The notes beneath the pieces were generated by a model. That model searched no databases and was not told where the DNA came from. It saw only the letters and a list, made by a program, of their open reading frames with translations. Positions 28,028 to 35,836 of a stretch of DNA of 64,000 bases are shown piece by piece. This DNA comes from Clostridia bacterium (GTDB lineage: Bacteria; Bacillota; Clostridia; Christensenellales; Borkfalkiaceae). The DNA is taken from the NCBI GenBank assembly GCA_017399185.1, contig JAFQEA010000005.1:124001-188000 (forward strand). Reading direction: 5' to 3'. Each line of letters starts with the position of its first letter. Position 1 is the stretch's first letter. The position numbers and the translations under genes are program-made.

Positions 28028-28603
28028 ATGATTCATCAAATTGTAAATGAGATTAATATTGCATTAGAGAATAAGTGCTTTATCTCTGCGTTAAGTAATG
28101 CTCTTATATTACCGGATATTTGTGGAAAAGCTCAATTCCCCGAGTTAGCTAAACAAACTAGGCAAAGATATATTCAATGGTATGATGAATATATTGGACA
28201 ATATGAAACGGATGGGTTGGGCAAAGAGAATAACCTGCCTTATCTAAGTGGGGAAGTTGTTTATAATCTTCGTTGTGCATTGCTGCATCAGGGCAACCCT
28301 CATATCAACGAAGAAAAGTTGGATATTCAACATTTTGAACTAGTTGTTCAAACAAAAAATAGAGCAAGTCATTTTTGTGGGGGTAGTGGTATTAGAACAG
28401 ATTATATGTCTGACGGTACTGAACGAAAAACAAGAATATTAAGTGTTAGCGTGCTGGATTTGTGTTATAAACTGTGTACTTGTGCCAAGCATTATTACAA
28501 TAACAATAAAGAAAAATTTGATTTTTTTAATTATAATGTGGTGAATTGTGATTTTCACGCATCAAATATATTTAAGATAAAAAGCAAAATAGAATTTGAT
28601 TAA
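28028..28603 (+). CDS. HEPN-like protein associated with AbiE
   Basis: I do not recognise a named family, but the 191-residue protein carries LRCALLH at 81-87, an Rx4H motif of the kind that forms the RNase active site of HEPN proteins, within a helical context (SGEVVYN just before). The gene starts 7 bases after the AbiEii stop, so it is probably part of the operon. A third component that cuts RNA, or modulates the toxin, is a reasonable guess; neither is shown. The C-terminal part is lysine- and asparagine-rich. Confidence 0.6.
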   Translation: MIHQIVNEINIALENKCFISALSNALILPDICGKAQFPELAKQTRQRYIQWYDEYIGQYETDGLGKENNLPYLSGEVVYNLRCALLHQGNPHINEEKLDIQHFELVVQTKNRASHFCGGSGIRTDYMSDGTERKTRILSVSVLDLCYKLCTCAKHYYNNNKEKFDFFNYNVVNCDFHASNIFKIKSKIEFD

Positions 28604-28700
28604 ATACATGCTTGGATGGAATAAGAAGTACAGTTAATTGTAAAATAAGTAGAGTTCATTAAAAAAGCCTACGGAATAATGAAAAAAGAGGGTTAAAATA

Positions 28701-29159
28701 ATGTTAGAAGTTGGAATGAAAGCGCCGGAGTTTACGTTGCCCGATAAAAACGGGAAGTTGGTTTCATTGTCTGATTTTCTCGGTAAGAAAGTGGTTTTGT
28801 ATTTTTACCCGAAAGACAATACGCCTGGTTGTACAAGACAAGCCTGCGCGTTTGCGCTCAAAAATAAGGAAATCGAAAATAAAAACGCGGTGGTTATCGG
28901 TATTAGTAAGGATAGCGTGAATTCGCATTTGAATTTTGCTGCGAAATATAATTTACCGTTTATTTTACTTTCGGATAGCGAACTTTCGGCAATTCAAGCC
29001 TACGGCGTTTGGCAAGAGAAAAAGTTGTACGGCAAAGTAAGTATGGGCGTTGTGAGAACGACGTTCTTGATTGACGAACAAGGCATTATACAAGCGGTTA
29101 TGCCCAAAGTAAAACCCGACACCAACGCCGACGAAATTTTAGCGTTGTTAGAAGATTAA
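28701..29159 (+). CDS. bcp: Thioredoxin-dependent peroxiredoxin (Bcp/PrxQ family)
   Basis: Bcp reduces hydrogen peroxide and organic peroxides with electrons from thioredoxin. The 152-residue protein shows YFYPKDNTPGCTRQAC: the peroxidatic cysteine in PGCT and a second cysteine five residues later, as in the atypical two-cysteine type. FLIDEQGIIQAV near the C-terminus is also conserved. A ribosome-binding site (GAGGG) precedes the ATG. It is a normal housekeeping family carried here inside the island, between the AbiE operon and the RNase III/Thg1 operon. Confidence 0.95.
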   Translation: MLEVGMKAPEFTLPDKNGKLVSLSDFLGKKVVLYFYPKDNTPGCTRQACAFALKNKEIENKNAVVIGISKDSVNSHLNFAAKYNLPFILLSDSELSAIQAYGVWQEKKLYGKVSMGVVRTTFLIDEQGIIQAVMPKVKPDTNADEILALLED

Positions 29160-29171
29160 AACAAATAAAAC

Positions 29172-29206
29172 AATCGAGCCTGTATCTAAAAGATATGGGC
29201 TTGATT
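29172..29206. terminator. Long hairpin after bcp
   Basis: A 16-bp stem with three wobble pairs (29172-29187 with 29191-29206) and an AAA loop follows bcp. The plus-strand T-run is weak, so termination is likely but not certain. The rest of the 324-base gap to the next gene is AT-rich and shows nothing I can name. Confidence 0.55.
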
Positions 29207-29483
29207 TATGTAAAAATAAAAAAGATGTATCAGTATGCTTTACAAATAATGCGGGATATGATAAACTAATGCTGCAAAGGATACATAACTTACGTTATAT
29301 GTATTTTGTTTAATACACTTTCTATTTAGAAATAAATAGCGTTTGTAATAAGCCAAATATATAAAATTTAATTTACGTATTGTTTGCTCACTATGGGGGG
29401 GAGCCTCTCGTTTTTGTGGGCTATTTTTATATCCTTTGCAAGAATAAAGCAAGGGATTTTTTCTTTTTCCCGAAGGAGTATTT

Positions 29484-30455
29484 ATGTTAAAAAAAGAAGC
29501 ATTGGCAGCAATTGAGCAAACAATCGGGTATCAATTTAAAGATAAGCAATTGATATCGCAAGCATTTACAAGGTCGTCTTATCATTATGAGCACCCCGAA
29601 GAGCAGAGCAACGAGGTAATGGAATTTGTAGGCGATTCTGTGTTATCATTACTCGTCGTCGATAATTTGCTTGATAGATACACCGATAAAGACGGGAGTG
29701 GATTGTATAGTTGTTTGAACGAAGGGGATTTTTCGTCAATACGAAGCTTTATGGTGAATAAAAGTTTCTTAGCAAAGAAGATGAGAAAACTTGGCTTACA
29801 CCAGTTTTTAAGAATGAGTATAGGTGATGAGAAACAAGGAATAGAAAATAGCATTTCAGTATTAGAAGATTTGTTTGAAAGTATAGTTGGCGCTATTTAT
29901 CTTGATGTGGGAAGAAATTTAAACAAAACAAAGAAAATAGTAATTCCTTTACTAGAAATTGATAGTGAATTAGATGAATATGATGGAAAAATTAAGATTA
30001 GTTATAAAAATTTAGTCCAAGAGTGGTGTGCTAAATACGGCTATGATAGACCTGTATATGAGACTTATCAAACGTACGATGGATTCATTTCTACCTGTTA
30101 TATTAGGGAACACAACGTGAAAGGTGAAGGGACGGGCAACAATAGAAAAGAAGCTGAAAAAGAAGCGGCTGAAATAGTATACTTACAATTGGAAGATATT
30201 GAATCGTCTATTGCTGGTTTGGAGATTTCATTTGAGAATTCTATCAATATGTTACAGGAATATTGTCAAGAAAAAGATATTCCAAAACCTGAATATAAGA
30301 CAGTGAATGATATAATATTTGATGATAACTCTCATGAATTTACGGTTCACTGTATTCTTAACGGCAAGTATACAGAAGGTAAAGGCGCGAGGGTAAAAGA
30401 AGCAAAAAAAGAAGCTGCATATAAGATGCTTGATTATTTAGGGTTGATACAATAA
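29484..30455 (+). CDS. RNase III with two tandem dsRNA-binding domains
   Basis: This is a class I RNase III-type double-strand RNA endonuclease. The catalytic domain (about residues 5-155) keeps the acidic residues: E44, E47 and D51 in NEVMEFVGD, and D129 and E132 in EDLFESIVGA. Unlike ordinary bacterial Rnc (one dsRBD, about 230 residues), it has 323 residues and two dsRBDs, at about 172-238 and 252-322, each ending in a KKEAA or EKEAA helix. A ribosome-binding site (GAAGGAG) precedes the ATG. The Thg1-like gene follows after 13 bases. It is unlikely to be the housekeeping rnc: it lies in an island and has an extra domain. Confidence 0.88.
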   Translation: MLKKEALAAIEQTIGYQFKDKQLISQAFTRSSYHYEHPEEQSNEVMEFVGDSVLSLLVVDNLLDRYTDKDGSGLYSCLNEGDFSSIRSFMVNKSFLAKKMRKLGLHQFLRMSIGDEKQGIENSISVLEDLFESIVGAIYLDVGRNLNKTKKIVIPLLEIDSELDEYDGKIKISYKNLVQEWCAKYGYDRPVYETYQTYDGFISTCYIREHNVKGEGTGNNRKEAEKEAAEIVYLQLEDIESSIAGLEISFENSINMLQEYCQEKDIPKPEYKTVNDIIFDDNSHEFTVHCILNGKYTEGKGARVKEAKKEAAYKMLDYLGLIQ

Positions 30456-30468
30456 GAGAGGGTGCATT

Positions 30469-31281
30469 ATGTTTATAAAAGATGGAAAAACATTAAATGA
30501 AACTAATTGCACTCAAGAATTTGCTGGTACAAAGGATAAATGTATGAGTAATAAATCAAGGATACCCCCTTATAGTTATGGTTACGCCAAAAGCATTTAT
30601 GAAAAATTGGCAAAATATGAACTAAGAACAACGTTGCCTTTAGTTAAAGAAGATGAGTGTTTAATTGTTAGACTTGACGGAAAAGGGTTAACGGCAAGAT
30701 TTAAAGATAATAATGAATTGTTTTTGTCTGATTTCCATTTGGCAATGCGACGTGTGTTAGAGAATATAAAGAAATATTGTTTTTTTGTGGAGTTTGCTTA
30801 CTCATTTAAGGATGAAATATCTGTTCTAATAAATAAAGATTTTATTCAAAAGAATAACGACTACGCAAATCGTATGGAAAAGCTTCTGCCTATTTTATCA
30901 GGATATGTTTCAGCCATGTTTTCACAGTACATATCAAAAAAGTTAAAAATTATTCCTACAGAAGCCTTTGCTTTTGATGCGAGAATAATAATTTTACCCA
31001 AAGAGAAAATGAAAGACTACTTTCATTCTCGCCAAGCGTTTGCAATGGCGGCATTTATGGATAGAGTTTGTTCTTTTTATCAACTTTCGGTAGAGAAAAA
31101 AACAATGGCTTATGTTAAAACAGCCTTAAAAGAAAAGGGCATGAATTGGAATAGTTTTCCGCAATATGTTTGTAGTGGTTATGTGGGTTTTGAAAATGAA
31201 AAATGGGAAGTAGAAACCGCAAGTGATTTTGCTCAAAAATGGGAAAAGTATAACGTAGATTCAATCAATTCAAAAGTATAA
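30469..31281 (+). CDS. Thg1-like (TLP) 3'-5' RNA polymerase
   Basis: This belongs to the tRNAHis guanylyltransferase/Thg1-like superfamily, which adds nucleotides to RNA 5' ends in the 3'-5' direction; bacterial members are linked to 5'-end tRNA repair. In 270 residues I see RLDGKGL at 68-74 (metal aspartate D70), KDEIS at 114-118 (D115, E116), FDARIIILP at 169-177, and the C-terminal LKEKGMNWNSFP block at 220-231. The catalytic carboxylates are intact. It forms an operon with the upstream RNase III. tRNA repair, or a polymerase for a signal, are possible jobs; neither is shown. Confidence 0.82.
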   Translation: MFIKDGKTLNETNCTQEFAGTKDKCMSNKSRIPPYSYGYAKSIYEKLAKYELRTTLPLVKEDECLIVRLDGKGLTARFKDNNELFLSDFHLAMRRVLENIKKYCFFVEFAYSFKDEISVLINKDFIQKNNDYANRMEKLLPILSGYVSAMFSQYISKKLKIIPTEAFAFDARIIILPKEKMKDYFHSRQAFAMAAFMDRVCSFYQLSVEKKTMAYVKTALKEKGMNWNSFPQYVCSGYVGFENEKWEVETASDFAQKWEKYNVDSINSKV

Positions 31282-31510
31282 AAAACAGCAAACACTTATC
31301 AAAACCGTAGCCAAATTATAGTAAGACTTGGGTGATAGTGGGTGGCGCTAAGATAGCAATAAAAAGAACTTGAAAAAAGCTGAAAAAGTCAGGTTTTATA
31401 AGGGATTAACGTACTTTCAAAATACCAAGGACTGTTAAGACCAGCTACGAAAAATTGGGCAAAAAATCACCAAAAACCTACAGCTATTGCATTTTGTGTA
31501 AATATACATA
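31282..31510. other. Non-coding tail of the island
   Basis: No open frame longer than about 25 codons and no recognisable integrase remnant is seen in these 229 bases. No terminator is evident after the Thg1-like gene before the repeat boundary. Confidence 0.5.
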
Positions 31511-31543
31511 CTGCAATCAAGGCTTCTAAAAACTAATTTTAGT
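31511..31543 (+). repeat. Island right boundary: second copy of the 33-bp ppdK end
   Basis: This copy is identical to 24977-25009. It is a detached fragment of the ppdK 3' end, followed by what looks like the original ppdK terminator. Confidence 0.85.
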
Positions 31544-31553
31544 GAATAATTTA

Positions 31554-31577
31554 AGCCCCGCTTGTCGGGGCTTTTTT
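31554..31577 (+). terminator. Orphan (probably ancestral ppdK) terminator
   Basis: AGCCCCG and CGGGGCT pair across a 5-base loop and are followed by six Ts, 11 bases after the repeat. It has no intact plus-strand gene in front of it other than the ppdK fragment. Confidence 0.8.
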
Positions 31578-31604
31578 GTATGGCGTAAGGGTAAATATTG
31601 CAAC

Positions 31605-31633
31605 AAAAAAGAGCGGCATAGGCACGCTCTTTT
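31605..31633. terminator. Terminator of the O-antigen-ligase-type gene
   Basis: AAAAAAGAGCG and CGCTCTTTT form a stem with T-rich ends on both strands, just past the stop codon of the minus-strand gene. Confidence 0.75.
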
Positions 31634-31650
31634 ATATATGGTTTTATTTT

Positions 31651-33105
31651 TTATGCTTTTGGCGTTTCTTTGCCGAATTCCATTACGGCAAGGGCCATAG
31701 AATAGAATAATACCGGACCTAAATTGAAGAAGTGGCAGTCTAAAAGGCTCATACCAAGCAGGGTCAGGATAGACAGCGCAACGTAAGTATTATTGGCTGT
31801 GCGGTGCTTGAAATAATAAATAACGGTATCAATCCTGTGATAGCTATACGCAAGCATACCTACCGTGCCGCAGGCTGCAAGCATTTGGATTACGGTATTA
31901 TGCCAGCGCGGTGGGAAGAATGAAGAAAAGGCTTCCACGTCAGAAAATTCAGGCATAGTACCTGCCGCAGGGTAGAAGGATTGACCAAAAACAGGATTAT
32001 CAAGGTAAACCTCAAGCCCCTTTTTATAAAGGCTGAAGCGGCTTGAATCGTTAAAGCTTACCGAGCCGTTAGTGCTTTCCATAATAGCAGGCACGTCGTT
32101 AAACAGTGCAAAAATTTGTTTATGAAGAATTATCCCCGCTATAAGTGCCGCGCCGATAATCGCGATTGAAGTTATGCGGTATTGCTTTTTGTTTTCGGCT
32201 TTAAAAAACGTGTAGATAAAGGACGCCGCAAAGGCAAACGCCGCACCGACCATTGAGCCCCTTGAACAGCTTAACACAACGCCGACTAACAGTAAGCAGG
32301 CAATTAGTACGTATAAAAAGCTGTTCTTTTTATGGCAGGCGAAATGGAAAGCAAAGGGGATTGAAATACTGATAACCGCACCAACGTTATTATAGCAGCC
32401 CCAGCCCGAATAAATTTTGCTGCGGATTATTGCGCCGTTTTGGATAACGCCTTCAGAAATATAAATCCAAACGACTTCAAGTGAAACCACAATGCCTAAA
32501 ATAACGGCAAAAGCAGCAAAATAATCAAATTTGAAGCTTTCCCAATCAATCGTAGCGGAAAGAATAAAATAGAGTAAAAATACCGACGCAAACTGTATAA
32601 GTGCGAAAATAATATTGCCCTTAACGTATTCAAGATACTTTTCAGAGCCAATGCCCGACAATAGATAGCTTGCGCCAAGCACAAGCATACTGATAACGAA
32701 CGTGCGCTTTTTTATAAACAGCTTTTTAAAGCCCATATTTTTATCAAGGGCAAGCCTTAAAATAATTAGGGTGACGGCAAAAGCCGCGATAATGATGATA
32801 TAAATACCCGTCGCACCGTAAAAAAGCCCGCCTTCGCTTTTACCGGGATTATTGGTTGTGGAAGGTGTTACGTATGCAAACATAAATATTGGCATAAGCG
32901 GTGCGAAATCATCGCCGAATATAGCAACGTATGCGGCGTATAAAATAAATATTGTATAGCTTACAAGCTCCAGCGAAAAAATAAAGCCAAAAAGCGTAAG
33001 CGCACCAATAATTGCTATACCGATTGGGGATAGCATGATTTCGTTAATTTTTTTAACGGGTCTTGTGCCGCGTATCATTGATAATTGCTTTGCTAACGTA
33101 GACAA
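31651..33105 (-). CDS. O-antigen ligase/polymerase (Wzy)-family membrane protein
   Basis: The 484-residue protein is polytopic, with roughly ten hydrophobic segments. The C-terminal half carries the Wzy_C-type signature HNTVIQMLAACGTVGMLAYSY, in the loop region that holds the catalytic residues in O-antigen ligases. In Gram-positive bacteria such proteins polymerise or transfer surface polysaccharides. The start is a TTG with AAGGA ten bases upstream; an internal ATG at the MIRGTRP position is a weaker alternative. It stands alone, without glycosyltransferase neighbours, so the substrate cannot be told. Confidence 0.75.
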   Translation of the reverse strand: MSTLAKQLSMIRGTRPVKKINEIMLSPIGIAIIGALTLFGFIFSLELVSYTIFILYAAYVAIFGDDFAPLMPIFMFAYVTPSTTNNPGKSEGGLFYGATGIYIIIIAAFAVTLIILRLALDKNMGFKKLFIKKRTFVISMLVLGASYLLSGIGSEKYLEYVKGNIIFALIQFASVFLLYFILSATIDWESFKFDYFAAFAVILGIVVSLEVVWIYISEGVIQNGAIIRSKIYSGWGCYNNVGAVISISIPFAFHFACHKKNSFLYVLIACLLLVGVVLSCSRGSMVGAAFAFAASFIYTFFKAENKKQYRITSIAIIGAALIAGIILHKQIFALFNDVPAIMESTNGSVSFNDSSRFSLYKKGLEVYLDNPVFGQSFYPAAGTMPEFSDVEAFSSFFPPRWHNTVIQMLAACGTVGMLAYSYHRIDTVIYYFKHRTANNTYVALSILTLLGMSLLDCHFFNLGPVLFYSMALAVMEFGKETPKA

Positions 33106-33302
33106 AATTTTTATCCTTATGTGTGTAATATTCTGTCAAAATCGTGTCGTTAAAAGTAATATTTACACAATTTACCGTTTAATTATGCTATTAAATCTGA
33201 TAAAAGTCAAGTCATATTGCATAGTTTGCTGTATTTTAGGCGTTTTTGCATACAATAGTGAGCTAAATAATACCTAAATGACTTAATTTTTGTAACAGGG
33301 TA

Positions 33303-33331
33303 TTGACAGATGCTTGCTCTTATTATATAAT
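33303..33331 (+). promoter_or_regulatory. Consensus promoter of the 63-residue protein gene
   Basis: TTGACA (33303-33308) and TATAAT (33326-33331), spacer 17, are both perfect. TATTGACA (33301) and its inverse TGTCAATA (33334-33341) bracket the promoter and may form an operator. Bases 33106-33300 show nothing else. Confidence 0.8.
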
Positions 33332-33356
33332 ATTGTCAATAAGGGGGTGTTTGTAC

Positions 33357-33548
33357 GTGGCGATTTTTAAAAAGGTTATTAAAAGGAAAAAGAATATAAA
33401 GCCGCAGGATGACGAGTGCTGGTATAATAACGAGCATGAAAAAATAAGGAAGCTTCCGCTTGTCCCTGTGGTTGACGAAACGGCTTTATCAAGCCCAAAC
33501 GGCGTTTATTATTCGTCGGCAAAATCTAATACGGCAAAATCAAGATAA
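33357..33548 (+). CDS. Small basic protein of unknown function (63 aa)
   Basis: I do not recognise this family. The frame starts at a GTG preceded by AAGGGGGTG and lies 26 bases past the -10 of a perfect promoter, and it is closed by a strong terminator; these signals make it a real gene. The N-terminus is very basic (FKKVIKRKKN), the middle acidic (QDDECWYNNEHE), and the C-terminus ends in KSNTAKSR. It has no signal peptide or membrane segment. A longer frame from 33303 would begin inside the promoter and is unlikely. Confidence 0.65.
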   Translation: MAIFKKVIKRKKNIKPQDDECWYNNEHEKIRKLPLVPVVDETALSSPNGVYYSSAKSNTAKSR

Positions 33549-33551
33549 CTT

Positions 33552-33587
33552 AAAAAAGGCTTTGTGATATTACACAAAGCCTTTTTT
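33552..33587. terminator. Bidirectional terminator
   Basis: AAAAAAGGCTTTGTG and CACAAAGCCTTTTTT form a perfect 15-bp stem, serving the 63-residue gene and, from the other side, the phosphatase gene. Confidence 0.9.
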
Positions 33588-33597
33588 ATCGCGTTAA

Positions 33598-33613
33598 TCG
33601 GCTTATAGGCCGA
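33598..33613. repeat. Dispersed 16-bp palindrome, copy 5 (perfect, intergenic)
   Basis: TCGGCTTATAGGCCGA is a perfect copy. It lies between the bidirectional terminator and the phosphatase stop codon. Confidence 0.75.
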
Positions 33614-33620
33614 CTTTTTG

Positions 33621-35066
33621 TTAATAAAGCATATTTTCTATTATCTTATCAAGGTGATATGGGTGTACGCCAACAACGTCCTGTAAGTACAAATATGCTT
33701 GCTCCTGCAAGGTTGAAGCGTCGGGTGCGTTCTGGACTAAAATATCGCGGTAATCGTCTATTGCGTCACCGTTACGGCTACCGCCGATTTCGCCGTAAAG
33801 AGAGAAAATATAGTCTTGCTTTAGCTGGATGAAATCAACGCCTAAAAGCGCGTTTAATAAAAATGCAACAGCGCCCGTTCTGTCTGTGCCGATAGAGCAG
33901 TGGAAGACAATAGGGTATGCGTTTTCATAAGCAAAGGTTTCAAATACGGCTTTAAGCGAATCCATATTTTCTTCTGCTTCAATGATGTTGCCTTCCTTTG
34001 TTGTCATTGGCAGATACAGATAGTCAATTTCATTGCCGAAAGGATAGTGGATATTATCATCGTCAGGGTTGCCGCGTAGGTCGATTTGTGTTTTAAAGCC
34101 AAGCTTTTTAACGACTTCAAGCCCGTCCTTTGCCGTTTGATTGTCTTGTGTGAGCGCGTCAAAGCGTGCCGTGCGGTAGATAAGCCCTTGTTTTACGCGG
34201 TTGCCGCTTGATGTGAATCTGCCGCCTAAATCGCGCGCGTTGGTTACGCCCGGGATATTTAGGTTGCGCGGCGCTCCGCAAGAAGTTGTAAACTCATAAA
34301 CGCCGCCTGTGAAAATCCCGCCGTTTGAGCTCTGTTCAACCTGCCAATAATAGGTTTGACCTGCCAAAAGGTTTGTGACGGAAACACTTAACTGGTCGGT
34401 TGAAATTTGTTCAACGATATTTTTAAATTGGCTATCGGTTGAAAGGGTGAAGGTAAAATTAAATTCGCCTTCGTGCACAATCCAGCTAAATACCGTGTCA
34501 AGGGGTAAGCTCTTTTCCGTCTTGCCGTTTGCAGTCTTCCAGATGTTTGAAGCCGCCGTTGTGTAAACCTTTGCTTGTTCGTCGGTATGGAACTTTGTAA
34601 CGTGAGCGGTTTTTGTGTAAGCTTTGCCGTCAACAACAGCGCTTGCAGTTGCTAAAACCGTGTTTGACATATTATAAGTTATACTGCTGCACGTCGGTGG
34701 TGTCAGGTCCTCTGAAATCTGTAAATCTGCGGCTATAAGTCGATTATCGTAACAATTTTGACAATCAAACACTAAATAAGCTTTAGTTTGCTCAACGTCA
34801 AAATAGTAAGTAGGCTCGTTAATATAGCTGTGTGCGCCGTCACCGCAAGATAAAAAGCTTTTGCGCGTGTAGCCTTCAGGCGGAATATTGTCCTGTGCGG
34901 TTTCATAAACGGGCGGCTCAACAACAATCGGGGAAGAGCTGCCTGTTCCGCTTTGGCTTCCGCTTTGCTTGCCCGTGTCGTCGCTGCCTTTACCGCAGCC
35001 AAATAGGCATAGCGTAGCCGTTAAAAGCATTGCTAAAATAAAAGAAATAACCCTTAAATTTTTCAT
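33621..35066 (-). CDS. Lipoprotein tyrosine/dual-specificity phosphatase with Fn3-like domain
   Basis: This is a secreted, lipid-anchored phosphatase. A signal peptide ends in the lipobox LFGC (C24), followed by a glycine/serine linker. Residues from about 165 to 260 look like a fibronectin type III fold (QTYYWQVEQS). The C-terminal domain carries NARDLGGR and the catalytic HCSIGTDRTG near 388-397, the HCx5R loop of Y_phosphatase3-type enzymes. The substrate may be a phosphoprotein, phosphoinositide or other host- or plant-derived phosphate ester; this is not known. It looks monocistronic. Confidence 0.85.
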   Translation of the reverse strand: MKNLRVISFILAMLLTATLCLFGCGKGSDDTGKQSGSQSGTGSSSPIVVEPPVYETAQDNIPPEGYTRKSFLSCGDGAHSYINEPTYYFDVEQTKAYLVFDCQNCYDNRLIAADLQISEDLTPPTCSSITYNMSNTVLATASAVVDGKAYTKTAHVTKFHTDEQAKVYTTAASNIWKTANGKTEKSLPLDTVFSWIVHEGEFNFTFTLSTDSQFKNIVEQISTDQLSVSVTNLLAGQTYYWQVEQSSNGGIFTGGVYEFTTSCGAPRNLNIPGVTNARDLGGRFTSSGNRVKQGLIYRTARFDALTQDNQTAKDGLEVVKKLGFKTQIDLRGNPDDDNIHYPFGNEIDYLYLPMTTKEGNIIEAEENMDSLKAVFETFAYENAYPIVFHCSIGTDRTGAVAFLLNALLGVDFIQLKQDYIFSLYGEIGGSRNGDAIDDYRDILVQNAPDASTLQEQAYLYLQDVVGVHPYHLDKIIENMLY

Positions 35067-35168
35067 AAAAACACCTATGCAAAATTATTTGACTATATGT
35101 TAACATAAAAGTAAAAAGCTTGTCAATAAAAGATTAAAATAAAATTTGCAAAAAGGGGGGTAAAACGC

Positions 35169-35197
35169 TTGCAACTAATTTTTAGTTGTGTTACAAT
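35169..35197 (+). promoter_or_regulatory. Promoter of rplS
   Basis: TTGCAA (35169-35174) and TACAAT (35192-35197), spacer 17. Confidence 0.7.
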
Positions 35198-35202
35198 ACA
35201 AT

Positions 35203-35262
35203 ACGGCTCGGGTGGTCCTCTTGTATTCAGGCAATGAACACTTTGGTATTATGTATGGAGGT
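35203..35262 (+). promoter_or_regulatory. Candidate L19 leader element of rplS
   Basis: The leader between promoter and ribosome-binding site is richer in G and C than its flanks (GGCTCGGGTGGTCC onwards) and could fold. L19 leaders are known in Firmicutes. The assignment here rests on position, and a covariance-model search would decide it. Confidence 0.4.
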
Positions 35263-35271
35263 TAGTCAACT

Positions 35272-35616
35272 ATGGAAGGCATAATTGAACAGATTAACAA
35301 AGAGAATCTGAAAGCTGAAATTCCTCACTACAACGTAGGCGATACTGTTAGAGTATACGTTAAGGTCGTTGAAGGTACGAGAGAAAGATTACAGGCTTTT
35401 GAAGGTATCGTTATCGCTAAACGCCACGGTGGCATCAGCGAAACCTTTACTGTAAGACGTTTGTCTTTTGGTATCGGTGTAGAAAGAACGTTCCCAATTC
35501 ACTCGCCAAAAATTGACAGAATCGAAGTTATCCGTAAAGGTAAAGTTAGACGTGCTAAACTCTACTATCTTCGCGGTAGAACTGGTAAGGCTGCCAAAGT
35601 TAAAGAGATTATCTAG
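35272..35616 (+). CDS. rplS: 50S ribosomal protein L19
   Basis: L19 sits at the 30S-50S interface. The 114 residues contain the family blocks [27 protein letters not shown], and [29 protein letters not shown] ribosome-binding sequence lies eight bases before the ATG. In most Firmicutes rplS is between trmD and rbgA; here it is a separate unit with its own promoter, leader and terminator, about 16 kb downstream of trmD. Confidence 0.97.
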   Translation: MEGIIEQINKENLKAEIPHYNVGDTVRVYVKVVEGTRERLQAFEGIVIAKRHGGISETFTVRRLSFGIGVERTFPIHSPKIDRIEVIRKGKVRRAKLYYLRGRTGKAAKVKEII

Positions 35617-35634
35617 GTTAATAAGAATGAAGCA

Positions 35635-35660
35635 AGCAGACCAAACGGTCTGCTTTTTTC
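35635..35660 (+). terminator. Terminator of rplS
   Basis: AGCAGACC and GGTCTGCT pair with an AAAC loop and are followed by TTTTTT. Confidence 0.85.
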
Positions 35661-35766
35661 GTTTCCAAAAAATGTATACTTATAACCGATTATTACATAT
35701 TAATCAAAAAATGCCCATATATTATGCAATTTTTGCGTGCGCGCGACACAAATTTATTTAAAAAAC

Positions 35767-35795
35767 TTGCTATTTTAGGGGCGTGGTGCTATAAT
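35767..35795 (+). promoter_or_regulatory. Promoter of the pectate lyase gene
   Basis: TTGCTA (35767-35772), spacer 17, extended -10 TGCTATAAT ending at 35795. Confidence 0.7.
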
Positions 35796-35836
35796 TAAAC
35801 TGCCCGATTGTGGTAATAAATTGATATGGTGGAATA

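Noticed and set aside
29240..29452. Minus-strand frame of 70 codons between bcp and the RNase III gene
   Set aside because: AT-rich sequence without a ribosome-binding site; composition and residues look random.
31282..31510. Possible remnant of an integrase at the island's right end
   Set aside because: All six frames are short; no tyrosine or serine recombinase motif could be seen.
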